This document shows positions 29,776 to 39,676 of a stretch of 64,000 nt of DNA, piece by piece. The notes beneath the pieces were generated by a model that saw only the letters and a list, made by a program, of their open reading frames with translations, was not told the DNA's origin and ran no database searches. The position numbers and the translations under genes were made by a program. This DNA is from Bog-473 sp963756025 (GTDB lineage Bacteria > Actinomycetota > Acidimicrobiia > Acidimicrobiales > RAAP-2), in contig CAVWMF010000007.1 of assembly GCA_963756025.1 (NCBI GenBank), positions 496,001 to 560,000 of the forward strand. Direction: 5' to 3'. Numbering within the stretch: position 1 is the stretch's first letter; the number at the start of each line of letters is the position of its first letter.

Positions 29776-31191
29776 ATGAGATTGCTCCGTGTGCTCACCA
29801 AGGTCGGCGCCGCCGTTGCTGTCGCCGCGAGCTCCACCGTCGCCGTGACCGCCCTGAGCACCGCACAGGGCTCCCCGGCCGGTGCGGCCACCAAGCTCCC
29901 GACGTGCAATCTGTCGGCGTTGGCCAAACACAAAGGCGTCGTCAACATCACCTTCTGGAATTCGGCGACCAACGCCAACGCCACCACGCTGGCCGCCATT
30001 GCGAAAACGTTCAACGCGTCGCAGTCCAAGGTCCATGTGACGCTGGTCAACCAGGCGAGCTACGACGACACCTGGCAGAAATACGAAGCGGGACTCTCCA
30101 ACGGGCAGCTACCCGATGCGGTGCAACTCGAGGACCAGCGGACCCAAGCGGCCATTGACACCCAGTCGTTCCTCCCCGTGCAGTCCTGCATGAACGCGGC
30201 CCACTACTCCACCGCCGACTACCTCCCGCGGCCGCTGGCCTACTGGAGGGTCAATGGCGTGCAGGAGGCACTGCCGTTCGCGGTCTCGGCCCCCATCCTC
30301 TTCTACAACCAGCTCGCCTTCACCAGAGCGGGGCTGAACCCGAACTCGCCCCCCACGACCCTGCCCCAGTACGTTGCCGACGCGAATGCACTGAAGGCCA
30401 AGGGAATCGGCACGGCGCTGAAACTCGATCCGTGGCACCTCGAGACCTGGTTGTCCACGGCCAACCAGCTGTTCGTGAACAACAGCAACGGCAGGAAGGC
30501 GAGAGCCACCAAGGGGACCTTCCAGTCCAAGACGGGACTGCAGATCTTCACCAACCTCAGCAAGCTGGTGACGTCCGCCGGCGCCACCACCAACCCCGCG
30601 ACCGGCCCGAGTGCATTCGACAACCTGCTGGGCATCGGCAGCGGCAAGTACGGGATGACGATCGACACGTCGGCCGCGCTCGGCACCGTCACCCAGGTGC
30701 TGAGCGGCGGCCAGTACCCGAATGTGAAACTCGGCATCAGCGCCTTCCCCGCGCTGAGCGCATCGGCCAAGGGCGCTATCGAGCCCGGCGGATCCGGCGT
30801 CTACATCTCTTCCAAGGTCCCCGCCCTGGACCAGGCGGCATCGTGGGTCTTCCTTTCCTATCTCTGCAATCCACAGACCCAAGCCACGTGGGCGGCCGGC
30901 ACCGGCTACATCCCGGTGCGCAAATCCTCCACCAAGATGGCGACGGTCCAGCAACTGTGGGCCGCGAATCCCGGTTACAAGGTGGCCTATGACGAAATCA
31001 ACAACGGCGTCAACGATGCGGCCACATCGGGGTCGGTCATCGGCCCCTACGGCGACGTCCGCATCGACATCCTCAACGCGGAGGAGTCGATGTTCACCGC
31101 AGGTGTGAAACCGGCCAAGGCGCTCAATAACGCCTCGAGGGCCGCGAACGCCACGATCTCCAGTTACAACCAGCGCCTGGGCGTTTCGTAG
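29776..31191 (+). CDS. Extracellular sugar-binding protein of the ABC transporter (family 1)
   Basis: 471 residues from the ATG at 29776. The signal peptide is MRLLRVLTKVGAAVAVAASS and onward to a Gly-Ala-Ala-rich cleavage region; no lipobox is obvious, although a cysteine follows at KLPTCN. The mature domain has VVNITFWNSATNANATTLAA, PDAVQLEDQR and the late WVFLSYLCNPQTQATWAAGT, all typical of SBP family 1 (glycerol-3-phosphate or oligosaccharide receptors). Last gene of the ATPase-permease-permease-receptor operon; the receptor-last order is less common. The substrate cannot be read from sequence. Confidence 0.92.
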   Translation: MRLLRVLTKVGAAVAVAASSTVAVTALSTAQGSPAGAATKLPTCNLSALAKHKGVVNITFWNSATNANATTLAAIAKTFNASQSKVHVTLVNQASYDDTWQKYEAGLSNGQLPDAVQLEDQRTQAAIDTQSFLPVQSCMNAAHYSTADYLPRPLAYWRVNGVQEALPFAVSAPILFYNQLAFTRAGLNPNSPPTTLPQYVADANALKAKGIGTALKLDPWHLETWLSTANQLFVNNSNGRKARATKGTFQSKTGLQIFTNLSKLVTSAGATTNPATGPSAFDNLLGIGSGKYGMTIDTSAALGTVTQVLSGGQYPNVKLGISAFPALSASAKGAIEPGGSGVYISSKVPALDQAASWVFLSYLCNPQTQATWAAGTGYIPVRKSSTKMATVQQLWAANPGYKVAYDEINNGVNDAATSGSVIGPYGDVRIDILNAEESMFTAGVKPAKALNNASRAANATISSYNQRLGVS

Positions 31192-31197
31192 AAGGGC

Positions 31198-31740
31198 TTA
31201 TTCCGCCTTCTCGTGGCGGGCGCCGATGAGGGTGATGGCCATCACGGCCGGAACGTCGCCGGTGTTCGACCACCGATGGCGCGTGCCGTTCTGGATATAC
31301 GTGTCGCCGGGGCTGAGGGTGACCTTGGCGCCATCGTCGAGCTCGAGCGTCGCCTGCCCTGAGATCACGACGCCGTAGTCCACCGTCGCCGTGGTGTGCA
31401 TGCCCGGTTCGTCGGCCTCGACGTACTTTCCCATGCCGGGCAACTGCTCCTCGAATTCCGCCAATGCCGCCTCGAAGTCGATGTCGGCCGGGATCCCGGG
31501 CCCGCCCTCGGGGGGGATGGTGAAGAACCCGAACCGGAAGCCTCCGAGGGGCGGAAAATAGTCCCGGAATTCGGGCCGTGATCCGTCGTCGGGAAAGGAG
31601 CGAACCGAATCGGCGCCCCACAAGCGATGGAACTCGGTGCCGGGCACGAGCGACAGCACGACCGGCGCCACCATCGCATCGTCGACCACGACCGCCTTCC
31701 CGGTCTTGTCATGCCCGGTCACCACCCGCCGAATGTCCAT
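31198..31740 (-). CDS. Cupin-domain protein
   Basis: The ATG at 31740 (MDIRRVVTGHDKTGKAVVV) has GGAGGGG upstream; 180 residues. The C-terminal half is a single cupin barrel: MHTTATVDYGVVISGQATLE, then LSPGDTYIQNGTRHRWSN. The first motif has one histidine, as in the cupins that follow an N-terminal VVTGHD segment. Small cupins of this type bind metal or small carboxylates; no specific activity can be assigned. Convergent with the transporter operon, stops 7 nt apart. Confidence 0.85.
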   Translation of the reverse strand: MDIRRVVTGHDKTGKAVVVDDAMVAPVVLSLVPGTEFHRLWGADSVRSFPDDGSRPEFRDYFPPLGGFRFGFFTIPPEGGPGIPADIDFEAALAEFEEQLPGMGKYVEADEPGMHTTATVDYGVVISGQATLELDDGAKVTLSPGDTYIQNGTRHRWSNTGDVPAVMAITLIGARHEKAE

Positions 31741-31884
31741 GCCTGCCCCTCCCCGCCTCGGTCCGTCCGGCGACGCTACCCCGCCCGCGCCCGGCACGCC
31801 CTACTGATGGGCTCCGCCGCGGCATGAAAAGGCAGGCGCGGCACGTACAGTGCCATCACCGGCCCAAAGGAAGGTGTCTCCGCC

Positions 31885-32349
31885 ATGTTGCTCAAAGGCC
31901 TCAACCATGTCGCCCTGCTCACCAACGATGCAGCCCGGCTGATCGCGTTCTACCAAGATGTTTTCGAGGCCGAAGTCCTCCGTGACGGTTCCGAGTTTCC
32001 CGAGGGCAGGGGCCCACGCCTCGCCATCATCAAGATCGGTGACTACGCAGAGCTGAACGTCTTCCAGATCGAAGGCAATACACAGGCCGATCATCAGACA
32101 CCGATGTTCGAGCGCGGTCGCCTCGATCATCTCGCCGTGCAGGCCGCGTCGATCGACGCCTTCGAGTCCATCCGTGACCGGCTTATGGCCCGGGGGGCGG
32201 CCGATGACTTCGTCACCGACTTCGGACCGATGCTCAGCATCTTCTTCCGGGATCCCGATGGCCTCGAATGCGAGGTCTGCGTCGAGAATCCCGACCTCGT
32301 GCCTGGGGTGCACAATCCACCCGGGACACGCGCCGCCCGTTACGCATAG
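31885..32349 (+). CDS. VOC (glyoxalase/bleomycin-resistance/dioxygenase) family protein
   Basis: 154 residues. The first beta-alpha-beta module begins GLNHVALLTNDAARLIAFYQ with a candidate metal histidine in NHV. The second has LDHLAVQAASIDAF and FFRDPDGLECEVC, ending with the family's glutamate. VOC proteins bind a divalent metal through four residues and act on small molecules such as methylglyoxal conjugates or catechols. Single gene on its strand. Confidence 0.88.
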   Translation: MLLKGLNHVALLTNDAARLIAFYQDVFEAEVLRDGSEFPEGRGPRLAIIKIGDYAELNVFQIEGNTQADHQTPMFERGRLDHLAVQAASIDAFESIRDRLMARGAADDFVTDFGPMLSIFFRDPDGLECEVCVENPDLVPGVHNPPGTRAARYA

Positions 32350-32382
32350 ACCACGCACCGGACGTCGGGAACTCGGAGTTGA

Positions 32383-35259
32383 TCAGACCAGTTCCCTCTC
32401 GACGGCGGACATGAAATTCGCCTCGATCTCTTCGGGGCCGACCGGGCGGGCAAAGAGATACCCCTGCCCGACGTCACACTTCTCCCCGCGCAGCTGCGCC
32501 AGCTGCCCGTCCTCTTCGATCCCTTCGGCCAATGTCTCGAGATTCAACGCCTTGCCCAGCTGGATCAGCGTATGGATGAGCGAGTCGCCCTCCGGGGACT
32601 TGCCCATGCCCGAAATGAACGAGCGGTCGATCTTCAGGGAATCGACGGGGAACTGCTGCAGGTAGGCCAACGAGGAGTAACCGGTCCCGAAATCGTCGAT
32701 GGCGATCCGCACGCCGAGCGACTTCAGGGCGTTCAGCTGGTGGAGAGCGCTCCTGGCATCGCGCATGAGGCACGTCTCGGTGATCTCGACGATGAGCATC
32801 TCGGGCGGGAAGCCCGAGTCCTCCAGAGCGAAGCAGACATCCTCGAGCAGCGTGGCCGCATCGAGCTGGCGGGCGGAGACGTTGATCGACATCTTGATGT
32901 CACGGCCGAGGGCTCTCCATGCCATTCCCTGCCGACACGCCTCGGTGATCACCCAGCGCCCCACCGGAATGATGAGTCCCGACGCTTCGAGGGCCGGGAT
33001 GAACTCGTCGGGCTGGAGGACCCCCCTGCGCGGGTGGGTCCACCGCAACAACGCCTCGACACCGATCAGTTCCATGTCGGACAAGTGGAAGATCGGCTGG
33101 TAGTGCAAGAAGAACTGATCAGAACCCACGGCCGCCTGCAGGTCCATCTCGAGCTCGTGCCGGCTGTGCATGGCCTTGTACATCTCGGACTCGAAGAGCA
33201 CGTAACAGCTCTTGCCCGCATCTTTCGCCCGATAGAGCGCGACGTCGGCGTCCCTGAAGAGCTCTTCGCTCGTCTCCCGCAGGCCGGCGGCGATACCGAT
33301 GGAGGCCGAGACCGAGACCGAAAGCTGTGTGTCGTTCTCGCCGCCCAGCGGGAACGGTTCGGCCAGGACCTTCAAGAGCCGCTCGGCCACGATCTCGGGC
33401 CCGGCGGCCAGCGAGATCCCTTCGACCAGCACGACGAATTCGTCACCGCCGAGACGGGCCACCGTGTCAGATTCGCGCAGCGTTCCCGAGAAGCGTGACG
33501 CGACCGACCGCAGAAGGTCGTCTCCGACGGTGTGGCCCATGTTGTCGTTGACGTCCTTGAAGCCGTCGAGGTCGATGAACAGCAATGCGATCTCGGCGCG
33601 ATCCCTGCGGGCCCGCGCCATCGCTTGCTCCACCCGGTCCGAGATGAGCACCCGGTTGGGCAAGCCGGTCAGGCTGTCGTGCAATGCCTGGTAGCGGATC
33701 TTCTCGAGGAGGCGGGCGTTGTGCATGGCGATGGCCGCTTGACCCGCCAGTCCCCGAAGGCGTTCGGCGATGTCGACGTCGTCGTCGAGCCGCTCGGCAT
33801 GTTCGGTGACATCGATGGTGATCCACCCGAAGAGCTCACCGTTCGACGTGATGGCCAAGGAACGAGCGGCCAAAGAGCCGGCATGGGCCAGGGCGGCGCT
33901 GATGCCTCCCACGGGAGCCTTCACCGGGTGCCGGTAGACCCAGGAGTCAACTCTCCCTGCAAAGGCACCCGGGGCGAGCGAGGTCAGTTCGGCCGCGGTC
34001 TCGCGGTCGAAGCCGTGGGTGGCGTGCACCCATGCGGACTCACCGCCGCTCGAGGCCAGCGCAACGATCACCCGGTCGCAATCGATCACTGACGGAACCG
34101 TCCGGCAGAGGAGTGCCGCCATCTCCTCGCTCGTCGAGAGGTCGGCCAATTTTCCCGAAAGAGCCAGGAGGGCCTGGGCCGTGGTCGCCTGACGCCGGGC
34201 CTCCACCACCGCAGCTTCCGAGTCGAGGGCCGCCGCGGCGAGGCGGGCGTACGAATCGAGGACGGTCCGGTCACGCGGTTCGAATGACGACGTCTCGGGA
34301 CGGATAGCCACAAGGTGCCCGTAGTGCGCACGATCGGAGACGATGTCGCACGCCAGGACGTTGCCGGGCCCATCGGCTCCCCGCTGCTCACGCAGCCCCA
34401 AGCCCACCAGACCGGCCTCGGCCTCCCCGATACCTTCGGTGCGGACGTAGTGATCGGAGGACGCGCCCTGCATGATGTCGAGGATGTAGGAGGGCGCCTG
34501 CACGGCCCGCATCGCTCCGGCCATCACCCGCTTCAGCACGGGCTGCAGCCCGTCGCCGGAACCGAGCTCGGCCAGGGTGCGCTGTAACTCGTCCAACCTG
34601 GCTTCCAGCAGCCGCACGCGCATCTCGGCCCGACTCTCGTTGGCCTTTTCTGCGTCAACCGGGTCCCAACGCAGCAGCGCGGAGCATAACGCGGCGCCAT
34701 CGCACCGGCACGATTCCTGCGCGATCTCCGCCACCGAAAAGCCGAAGAGCTGCGGCACGGTGGACAAGAGGGAAATCCCGAATGCGCACAACTCGGGAAA
34801 CGGCTCGTTGTCGTCCCGCATTTCGAATTCGACCCGGCACTCGTAGGACCCGATCATGTCCGTCTTCAGGCGGAACGACGGTCCGAAAACCTCGATGAAA
34901 CCGGGCAGGGCCTCGTACGCCGCGGCGGGGGAACCCAGCGCCTGAAAGATCTCCATCCGCTCGGGACGGCGAATGGTATTGAAGACGTAACGACCGACCT
35001 CGCGCAGCGCATCCGGCCCACCCCCCAACACCACTCCTGCGGCCTCGAGCAGGCTGCGCCGCCGCGCGTAGAGCGTCCATGCCCCGTCCGCGCCGAGCGC
35101 CCGGGCGTGCCGCGACGCGTCGGCCACGCGGTAAACCTCTTCGAGAGTCCCCTCGGGTGTGTTCTGCTGGAGATACTCGACCAGGAACTGCGAGATCACG
35201 TCGCCCGAGTCCGCTTCAAAGGGCTCCCGAAGCGCGTGCTCCTTTGCCGTCATCACCAT
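32383..35259 (-). CDS. GAF-GGDEF-EAL cyclic-di-GMP signalling protein
   Basis: 958 residues; ATG at 35259 with GAGGAG upstream. An N-terminal ~200-residue sensory domain with clustered cysteines (ESCRCDGAALC) resembles a heme-NO/V4R-like ligand domain but I cannot name it securely. A short coiled segment leads to a GAF-like region (about 240-350) and a second one (about 360-510). The GGDEF domain follows with an intact active site (RLGGDEFVVLVEG) and then an EAL domain (GVEALLRWTHPRRGVLQPDE, later DDFGTGYSSLAYL). Both catalytic motifs are intact, so it may make and break c-di-GMP. No membrane span, so cytoplasmic. Confidence 0.93.
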   Translation of the reverse strand: MVMTAKEHALREPFEADSGDVISQFLVEYLQQNTPEGTLEEVYRVADASRHARALGADGAWTLYARRRSLLEAAGVVLGGGPDALREVGRYVFNTIRRPERMEIFQALGSPAAAYEALPGFIEVFGPSFRLKTDMIGSYECRVEFEMRDDNEPFPELCAFGISLLSTVPQLFGFSVAEIAQESCRCDGAALCSALLRWDPVDAEKANESRAEMRVRLLEARLDELQRTLAELGSGDGLQPVLKRVMAGAMRAVQAPSYILDIMQGASSDHYVRTEGIGEAEAGLVGLGLREQRGADGPGNVLACDIVSDRAHYGHLVAIRPETSSFEPRDRTVLDSYARLAAAALDSEAAVVEARRQATTAQALLALSGKLADLSTSEEMAALLCRTVPSVIDCDRVIVALASSGGESAWVHATHGFDRETAAELTSLAPGAFAGRVDSWVYRHPVKAPVGGISAALAHAGSLAARSLAITSNGELFGWITIDVTEHAERLDDDVDIAERLRGLAGQAAIAMHNARLLEKIRYQALHDSLTGLPNRVLISDRVEQAMARARRDRAEIALLFIDLDGFKDVNDNMGHTVGDDLLRSVASRFSGTLRESDTVARLGGDEFVVLVEGISLAAGPEIVAERLLKVLAEPFPLGGENDTQLSVSVSASIGIAAGLRETSEELFRDADVALYRAKDAGKSCYVLFESEMYKAMHSRHELEMDLQAAVGSDQFFLHYQPIFHLSDMELIGVEALLRWTHPRRGVLQPDEFIPALEASGLIIPVGRWVITEACRQGMAWRALGRDIKMSINVSARQLDAATLLEDVCFALEDSGFPPEMLIVEITETCLMRDARSALHQLNALKSLGVRIAIDDFGTGYSSLAYLQQFPVDSLKIDRSFISGMGKSPEGDSLIHTLIQLGKALNLETLAEGIEEDGQLAQLRGEKCDVGQGYLFARPVGPEEIEANFMSAVERELV

Positions 35260-35525
35260 GCGTGCTCAACTCCTCGTTGACCGGGGACCGGAGCCATCCC
35301 GCCGGATCCGGAGCGTGCCACCCGTGGCCGCTCCCCCCTGGTTCGCCGTGCCATCCGGCGCGACACCGCGACCACCGGGCCGTGCCGAATGCATGATGTG
35401 AGTATCGTCCTCTCACGTTGCAACCAGATCGCTCGACGGTTGCGAACGAGGTAGTTGACAGTCCGCGCAGGCCGGGCGGCGGGGAAACATCGAGGTCAGC
35501 ACGGCTCGGCACCCATACTTGGGGT

Positions 35526-36338
35526 GTGACCACCGGCGACCACTCCCCGCACGTCCTCGAGAGGATCGTCGAACGGACCGCCGACATCGGCGAGAGGCTC
35601 GGGGGTCTCGACGACGGGGAGCTACGTGCGTCCAGCGAGCTCCCCGGCTGGAGTCGACTGACAATCGTCTGCCACCTCCGCTACGGCGCCGCGGCGCTGG
35701 AGAGAATGACCGATGCCACGCTCAAGGGGCGCACGACGTCGTACTACCCCGGGGGTCGCTCCCGGCAACGACCGGGCACCCTGGAGCCCGAGAACGGGGA
35801 GGAGACTGACGACGTGGTCCGCTCCCTGGCGTCGCACAGCGCACGCCTCGGTCAGGTGTGGTCCACCGTCCGCCCGGAGAGCTGGGACCGCGTGGTGATC
35901 GAACCGGAAGACAACCCTGATCTCGGGCGGATCCCCCTTTCGCTCCTCGCGTTGCTCCGGCTGACCGAGGTCGAGGTGCATGGTGGAGACCTCGGGTTGG
36001 GTCTGGGCGACTGGAGCACGACGTTCGTCGACGCCACGCTTCCCCTGCGCCTCGAGGCGCTCAACGTGCGCAAACCGGCTCCTCGCGCCCTCGAGACGGG
36101 TCTCGCCGGTACCTGGCTGCTCGTTGCCTCCGATGGCCCGACCTATCGGGTCAGCGTCATGCATGGCGCCGTCGAATCGGCCGCCGCGGGGGCGCATCCA
36201 CCGCCCCGGGCGGTCCTCGAAGCGACGTCGCGGGACCTGCTCGCCCTCTTGCTCGGTCGACCTTGTCTGCGGGCTCCCCGCGTCACGGGGGACAGTGCGT
36301 TCGGCGAAGCATTCTCCGCCGTCTTTCCCGGACCCTGA
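35526..36338 (+). CDS. Mycothiol-dependent maleylpyruvate isomerase-like protein (DinB-like N-domain)
   Basis: The GTG at 35526 starts VTTGDHSPHVLERIVERTAD; a longer frame back to 35418 has only low-complexity residues. 270 residues. The N-terminal four-helix domain has ELPGWSRLTIVCHL with the metal-binding histidine, and the second histidine in TEVEVHGGDLGLG, where the family reads (R)..E...H..DL. A C-terminal SCP2-like domain follows from about 185. Such proteins are metal- and mycothiol-dependent transferases in Actinobacteria; the substrate is unknown. Confidence 0.85.
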   Translation: MTTGDHSPHVLERIVERTADIGERLGGLDDGELRASSELPGWSRLTIVCHLRYGAAALERMTDATLKGRTTSYYPGGRSRQRPGTLEPENGEETDDVVRSLASHSARLGQVWSTVRPESWDRVVIEPEDNPDLGRIPLSLLALLRLTEVEVHGGDLGLGLGDWSTTFVDATLPLRLEALNVRKPAPRALETGLAGTWLLVASDGPTYRVSVMHGAVESAAAGAHPPPRAVLEATSRDLLALLLGRPCLRAPRVTGDSAFGEAFSAVFPGP

Positions 36339-36389
36339 ACCTGGGGACCGGGCCGGCCTCCTGCCGCCGCCTCACGCCGGCGCGGCGCC

Positions 36390-36980
36390 ATGGGCAATGA
36401 TGCGCTCATGCAAGGATCGAGCCCGGCCGGCCTCATTCTGACCCCGGGCAGTAGCGCCCGCCGGGACCACCCGGGCCTGTTGACGGTGGACGACGTCGTC
36501 ACCGCCACCGGCATCGTCGTCGAGCGCATCGAGTTTCCGGGCCAGGCCGCCGGCAAACGGCGACCGGATCCACCCGCAGTGTGTATCGAGACCATTCGGG
36601 CGGCCTCTGCCGAGCTGGCGGCCCGTCTCCGCGTCGGTCCCGAACGCCTGGCGTTGGGCGGTCGGTCCATGGGGGGAAGGATGTGCTCCATGGCGGTGGC
36701 GCAAGGGCTCGCCGCGGCCGCTCTGGTGTTGATCAGCTACCCGCTCCATCCCCCCGGGCATCCCGAACGCCTACGGATCGACCACTTCCCCCAACTGGAC
36801 CTGCCCTGCCTCTTCGTGTCCGGCAGACGGGATGCCTTCGCCACCCCGGAGGAGCTCGAAAAAGAGACGGCCGCCATCCCGGGGCCGGTGTCACTCGTCT
36901 TCGTCGACGGTGACCATTCCCTGCGCAAGCGCGAGGCCGAGGTCGCCGATATCGTCGGTCCTTGGCTACGCGGCTTGTGA
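36390..36980 (+). CDS. Alpha/beta-hydrolase of the TEX30/KANSL3-like family
   Basis: 196 residues from the ATG at 36390 (an ATG at 36408 is also possible). The nucleophile elbow is GGRSMGGRM, the acid is in SGRRDAFATPEEL and the histidine in DGDHSLRKR, so the triad Ser-Asp-His is intact. The fold lacks a large cap domain. Substrate unknown. Same strand as the flanking genes but separated by 50-135 bp. Confidence 0.82.
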   Translation: MGNDALMQGSSPAGLILTPGSSARRDHPGLLTVDDVVTATGIVVERIEFPGQAAGKRRPDPPAVCIETIRAASAELAARLRVGPERLALGGRSMGGRMCSMAVAQGLAAAALVLISYPLHPPGHPERLRIDHFPQLDLPCLFVSGRRDAFATPEELEKETAAIPGPVSLVFVDGDHSLRKREAEVADIVGPWLRGL

Positions 36981-37114
36981 CAAGCGGGGTGCGCGGCGAG
37001 CCCCGACCCCTCGGGCCGCGTGCTCAGCGGGGCTGTTCCAACGAGGCATTCTCGGGAATCTGATCCGGATCACATGGCGTTGCCGGCGCCCGAACCGGAT
37101 GACAATCTACCGAG

Positions 37115-37822
37115 ATGACATTTGTACTGGTTCATGGGGGCGGTTTCGCTGGTTCGTGCTGGGACGAAGTGGTGCCGTTGCTCACGGGAACCGTGCTGGC
37201 GGTCGACCTGCCCGGGCGCGGTCGTCATCCCCAGGACCTCGGGTCGGTGACGATCACGGATTTCATCGATTCGGTGACCGACGAGATCGTGGAGCACGAC
37301 CTGAGCGATGTCACGCTCGTCGGCCATTCGATGGCAGGCCTCACCCTGCCGGGCGTCGCCGAACGCATCCCCGATCGCATCTCCCACCTCGCCTTCGTCT
37401 CGTGCGCGGTCCCACCCCACGGCACGCCGTTGACCGAGGTTCTCGGCGAGCTCAGCCCGGCGGTCCACGAGGTCGCGGCAGGGATCGGCGACGACGCCGT
37501 CGACAGCGAAGGCGGGCTTCATCCTGACCTGTTCGTGGTGATGTTCTGCAACGACATGGACGAGCGCCAGACCGCATCGACGTTGGCGCGCCGGGTGCCG
37601 GAGTCTTTCAAAGTCCTCTCCGACCCCACGGATCTCACGGGATTGCGGCATCCCATCGGGCGGACCTACGTCCGTTTGGCTCGTGATGCGAGTATCATTC
37701 TCGACGCGCAAAACGAGATGATCGCCAACCTCGGAGAGGTGAGCATCATCGATTTGGATGCGGGGCACATGGCGATGATCAGCCGGCCGAGCGAACTGGC
37801 CTCCATCCTCAACAGCCTCTGA
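37115..37822 (+). CDS. Alpha/beta-hydrolase (esterase-like)
   Basis: 235 residues. Oxyanion segment MTFVLVHGGGFAGSCWDEV, nucleophile elbow LVGHSMAGLTLPG, catalytic histidine in LDAGHMAMISRP near the end. The short N-terminus and HGGGFAGSCW place it with the salicylic-acid-binding/pyrethroid-hydrolase type esterases. Probably cytoplasmic; substrate unknown. Confidence 0.9.
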   Translation: MTFVLVHGGGFAGSCWDEVVPLLTGTVLAVDLPGRGRHPQDLGSVTITDFIDSVTDEIVEHDLSDVTLVGHSMAGLTLPGVAERIPDRISHLAFVSCAVPPHGTPLTEVLGELSPAVHEVAAGIGDDAVDSEGGLHPDLFVVMFCNDMDERQTASTLARRVPESFKVLSDPTDLTGLRHPIGRTYVRLARDASIILDAQNEMIANLGEVSIIDLDAGHMAMISRPSELASILNSL

Positions 37823-38033
37823 ACGAGACGCGGCCCGGCGCTTCGTGCGACCGCGCCCGGAGACGATCGGATCGGCCATCGGGGCGCCGGCACAACTGCG
37901 GTTGCCATCGTCGGATCTGTGGTTTAGGACTTTTGACTCTGATATTCGGCCGTTCTCGGATGTTTAATGGCTGAAAGGGCGGCCAGGCCTGGCAGCTTCG
38001 AGCCCGTGGTCGGACAGGAGAGAACGAGGTCGA

Positions 38034-38363
38034 ATGACGAACTTGGAAGGCGATATTCCGAGCCGGGTCGCTCCGACACCGACCCATCCGCTTACAGGTG
38101 TCGTCGCAGCATTGCGGCGTGTGGCCTTCGTTCTTCTGCTGGCCGGAGCGGCCGAGACTGCCATCTGGTACGGCAACGTCCGCCTCTCTGGTTCATCGGG
38201 CGGTGCCTTTACCAGCATCGCCGTGGGCATCATCGCCGGGACGCTGCTCCTGGCGGCCGCCATGACGGTGTCCGCATTCATTCTCGACCTTCTGATCGCC
38301 GTCAACGTCGGCAAGACCCATCACCAACGCCGCGCCGAATCCCGGCCGTTCACGACGGTCTGA
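38034..38363 (+). CDS. Small two-span membrane protein
   Basis: 109 residues. Two hydrophobic segments, VAFVLLLAGAAETAIWYGNV and IAVGIIAGTLLLAAAMTVSA, the second running into ILDLLIAVNVG. A basic tail ends the protein. No family recognised; ribosome binding site weak (GAGAACGAGG upstream). Confidence 0.65.
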   Translation: MTNLEGDIPSRVAPTPTHPLTGVVAALRRVAFVLLLAGAAETAIWYGNVRLSGSSGGAFTSIAVGIIAGTLLLAAAMTVSAFILDLLIAVNVGKTHHQRRAESRPFTTV

Positions 38364-38439
38364 GCGCTTCTCCGCACCTGCTTCCGCCATGCTGTGGCCG
38401 CGACGGCCATGGTTCAGGCGGTCACCGGGAGTGCCCCGG

Positions 38440-39210
38440 CTAGATCATCAAGCCCCCGTTGTTCACGTGGATCGTCTGGCCGGTGATCGCCCCGCTGTCG
38501 GGAAGCGTGAGGAACCAGATCGCATGGGCGAGCTCTTCAGCACGGAGAGGCCGCCCCATCGGATTGGCGATGGGCGACGCCACCGCCACATTGTGCATCT
38601 CCTCGTCGGTCGGGAACAAGCGGCGCGTCATCGGAGTGTCAACGAAACCTGGCGCGACGACATTGGCCGTTACCCCGTGGGGCGCCCCCTCGCCGGCCGC
38701 CGCCTTGGTCAGTGCCACCACGCCCGCCTTGGACGCCCCATAGGCGGCATGGAGCGCGGCGACCCGAAACCCCGAGCCGGATGACACATTCACGATCCGG
38801 CCGAACCCTCGTTCGCACATGCCGCCGATGAGTGTCCGGATCAAATTGAACGAGCCCGTGAGGTTTGTCGCCACGATGTCGTTCCATAGAGCGAGATCAT
38901 GTGACCGAAGCGACGCCGACGTGGATATCCCGGCGGAGTTGACGAGGATGTCAGGTGGACCGGTGCGCTCGCTCAAGCTGCCCGCGGCGCGCTCGACCTC
39001 CACGGCGTCGCGCACGTCCACGGTGGCAAAGACCCACTCGTCCTTCCCGAACACGGCACTGAGCCCACCCGTGTCGATGTCCAGACCCGCCACAACCGCC
39101 CCGCTTGCGGCCAAGCGCCGTGCAACGGCTCGTCCTATACCGCCGGCCGCTCCGGTGACCCAGGCGGTGCGTCCCTCCAGCAATCGATCAAGGGTCGCTT
39201 CCGTGGCCAT
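38440..39210 (-). CDS. Short-chain dehydrogenase/reductase
   Basis: 256 residues of classical SDR layout: cofactor motif TGAAGGIG (about 19), acidic residue after beta-2 (GLDIDTGG) suggesting NAD(H), NSAG, catalytic serine in NVSSGSG and YGASK with the catalytic tyrosine and lysine. The C-terminus ends ITGQTIHVNNGGLMI. AGGAGGAA lies upstream of the ATG. Substrate unknown. Confidence 0.93.
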   Translation of the reverse strand: MATEATLDRLLEGRTAWVTGAAGGIGRAVARRLAASGAVVAGLDIDTGGLSAVFGKDEWVFATVDVRDAVEVERAAGSLSERTGPPDILVNSAGISTSASLRSHDLALWNDIVATNLTGSFNLIRTLIGGMCERGFGRIVNVSSGSGFRVAALHAAYGASKAGVVALTKAAAGEGAPHGVTANVVAPGFVDTPMTRRLFPTDEEMHNVAVASPIANPMGRPLRAEELAHAIWFLTLPDSGAITGQTIHVNNGGLMI

Positions 39211-39348
39211 TCGTTCCTCCTGGCGTCAACCTTGCGGCGCGTCACTATAGGCGGAACCGGCCATTTTCACGGGAGTCGGACGACGGGGCGCCCTCAGGAA
39301 CGCGCTGATCAGCGTCGGGATGCGATCGGAACGACGATCGCCTCGACG

Positions 39349-39525
39349 TCAGCGAATGAAGTGGATGGTGGCGTACATGTCGTGGTCAGGATGGTCGCAC
39401 GTGTGTCCGTCCCAACAGTGACCCTGCGCGTCCCGTGGCCGATCCTCGACCAGTGCGGCAGGTACCACGACTCCATCGGTGACAAGGGACTCCTCGGCAT
39501 CGCTCCGAAACTCGGTAATCGCCAT
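39349..39525 (-). CDS. Small Cys/His-rich protein, 58 aa
   Basis: ATG at 39525 with a strong GAGAGGAGA site 6-8 nt upstream; stop TGA at 39351-39349. The C-terminal third is HCWDGHTCDHPDHDMYATIH, with two cysteines and five histidines in about 20 residues, suggesting a metal site. I know no family for it. It precedes the SDR gene on the same strand by 138 bp and could share its promoter. Confidence 0.7.
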   Translation of the reverse strand: MAITEFRSDAEESLVTDGVVVPAALVEDRPRDAQGHCWDGHTCDHPDHDMYATIHFIR

Positions 39526-39676
39526 TCTCGTCTCCTCTCATCAGCCCGGCCGCTTCAGAATACAACGATGTGATTTGGGAGGAGAGGATCCCCCGGCGGG
39601 CGTCGCACGCTCCCCACCAGGCAGTTCGTCGGCTCGGCACTCCCGTTCGGGGCTTTTCTTCGTCATTGCCGGGCTA

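Noticed and set aside
27869..30050. Long antisense frames over the ABC transporter operon.
   Set aside because: Composition is dominated by His, Glu, Arg and Gly, typical of the reverse of membrane-protein genes; no family match.
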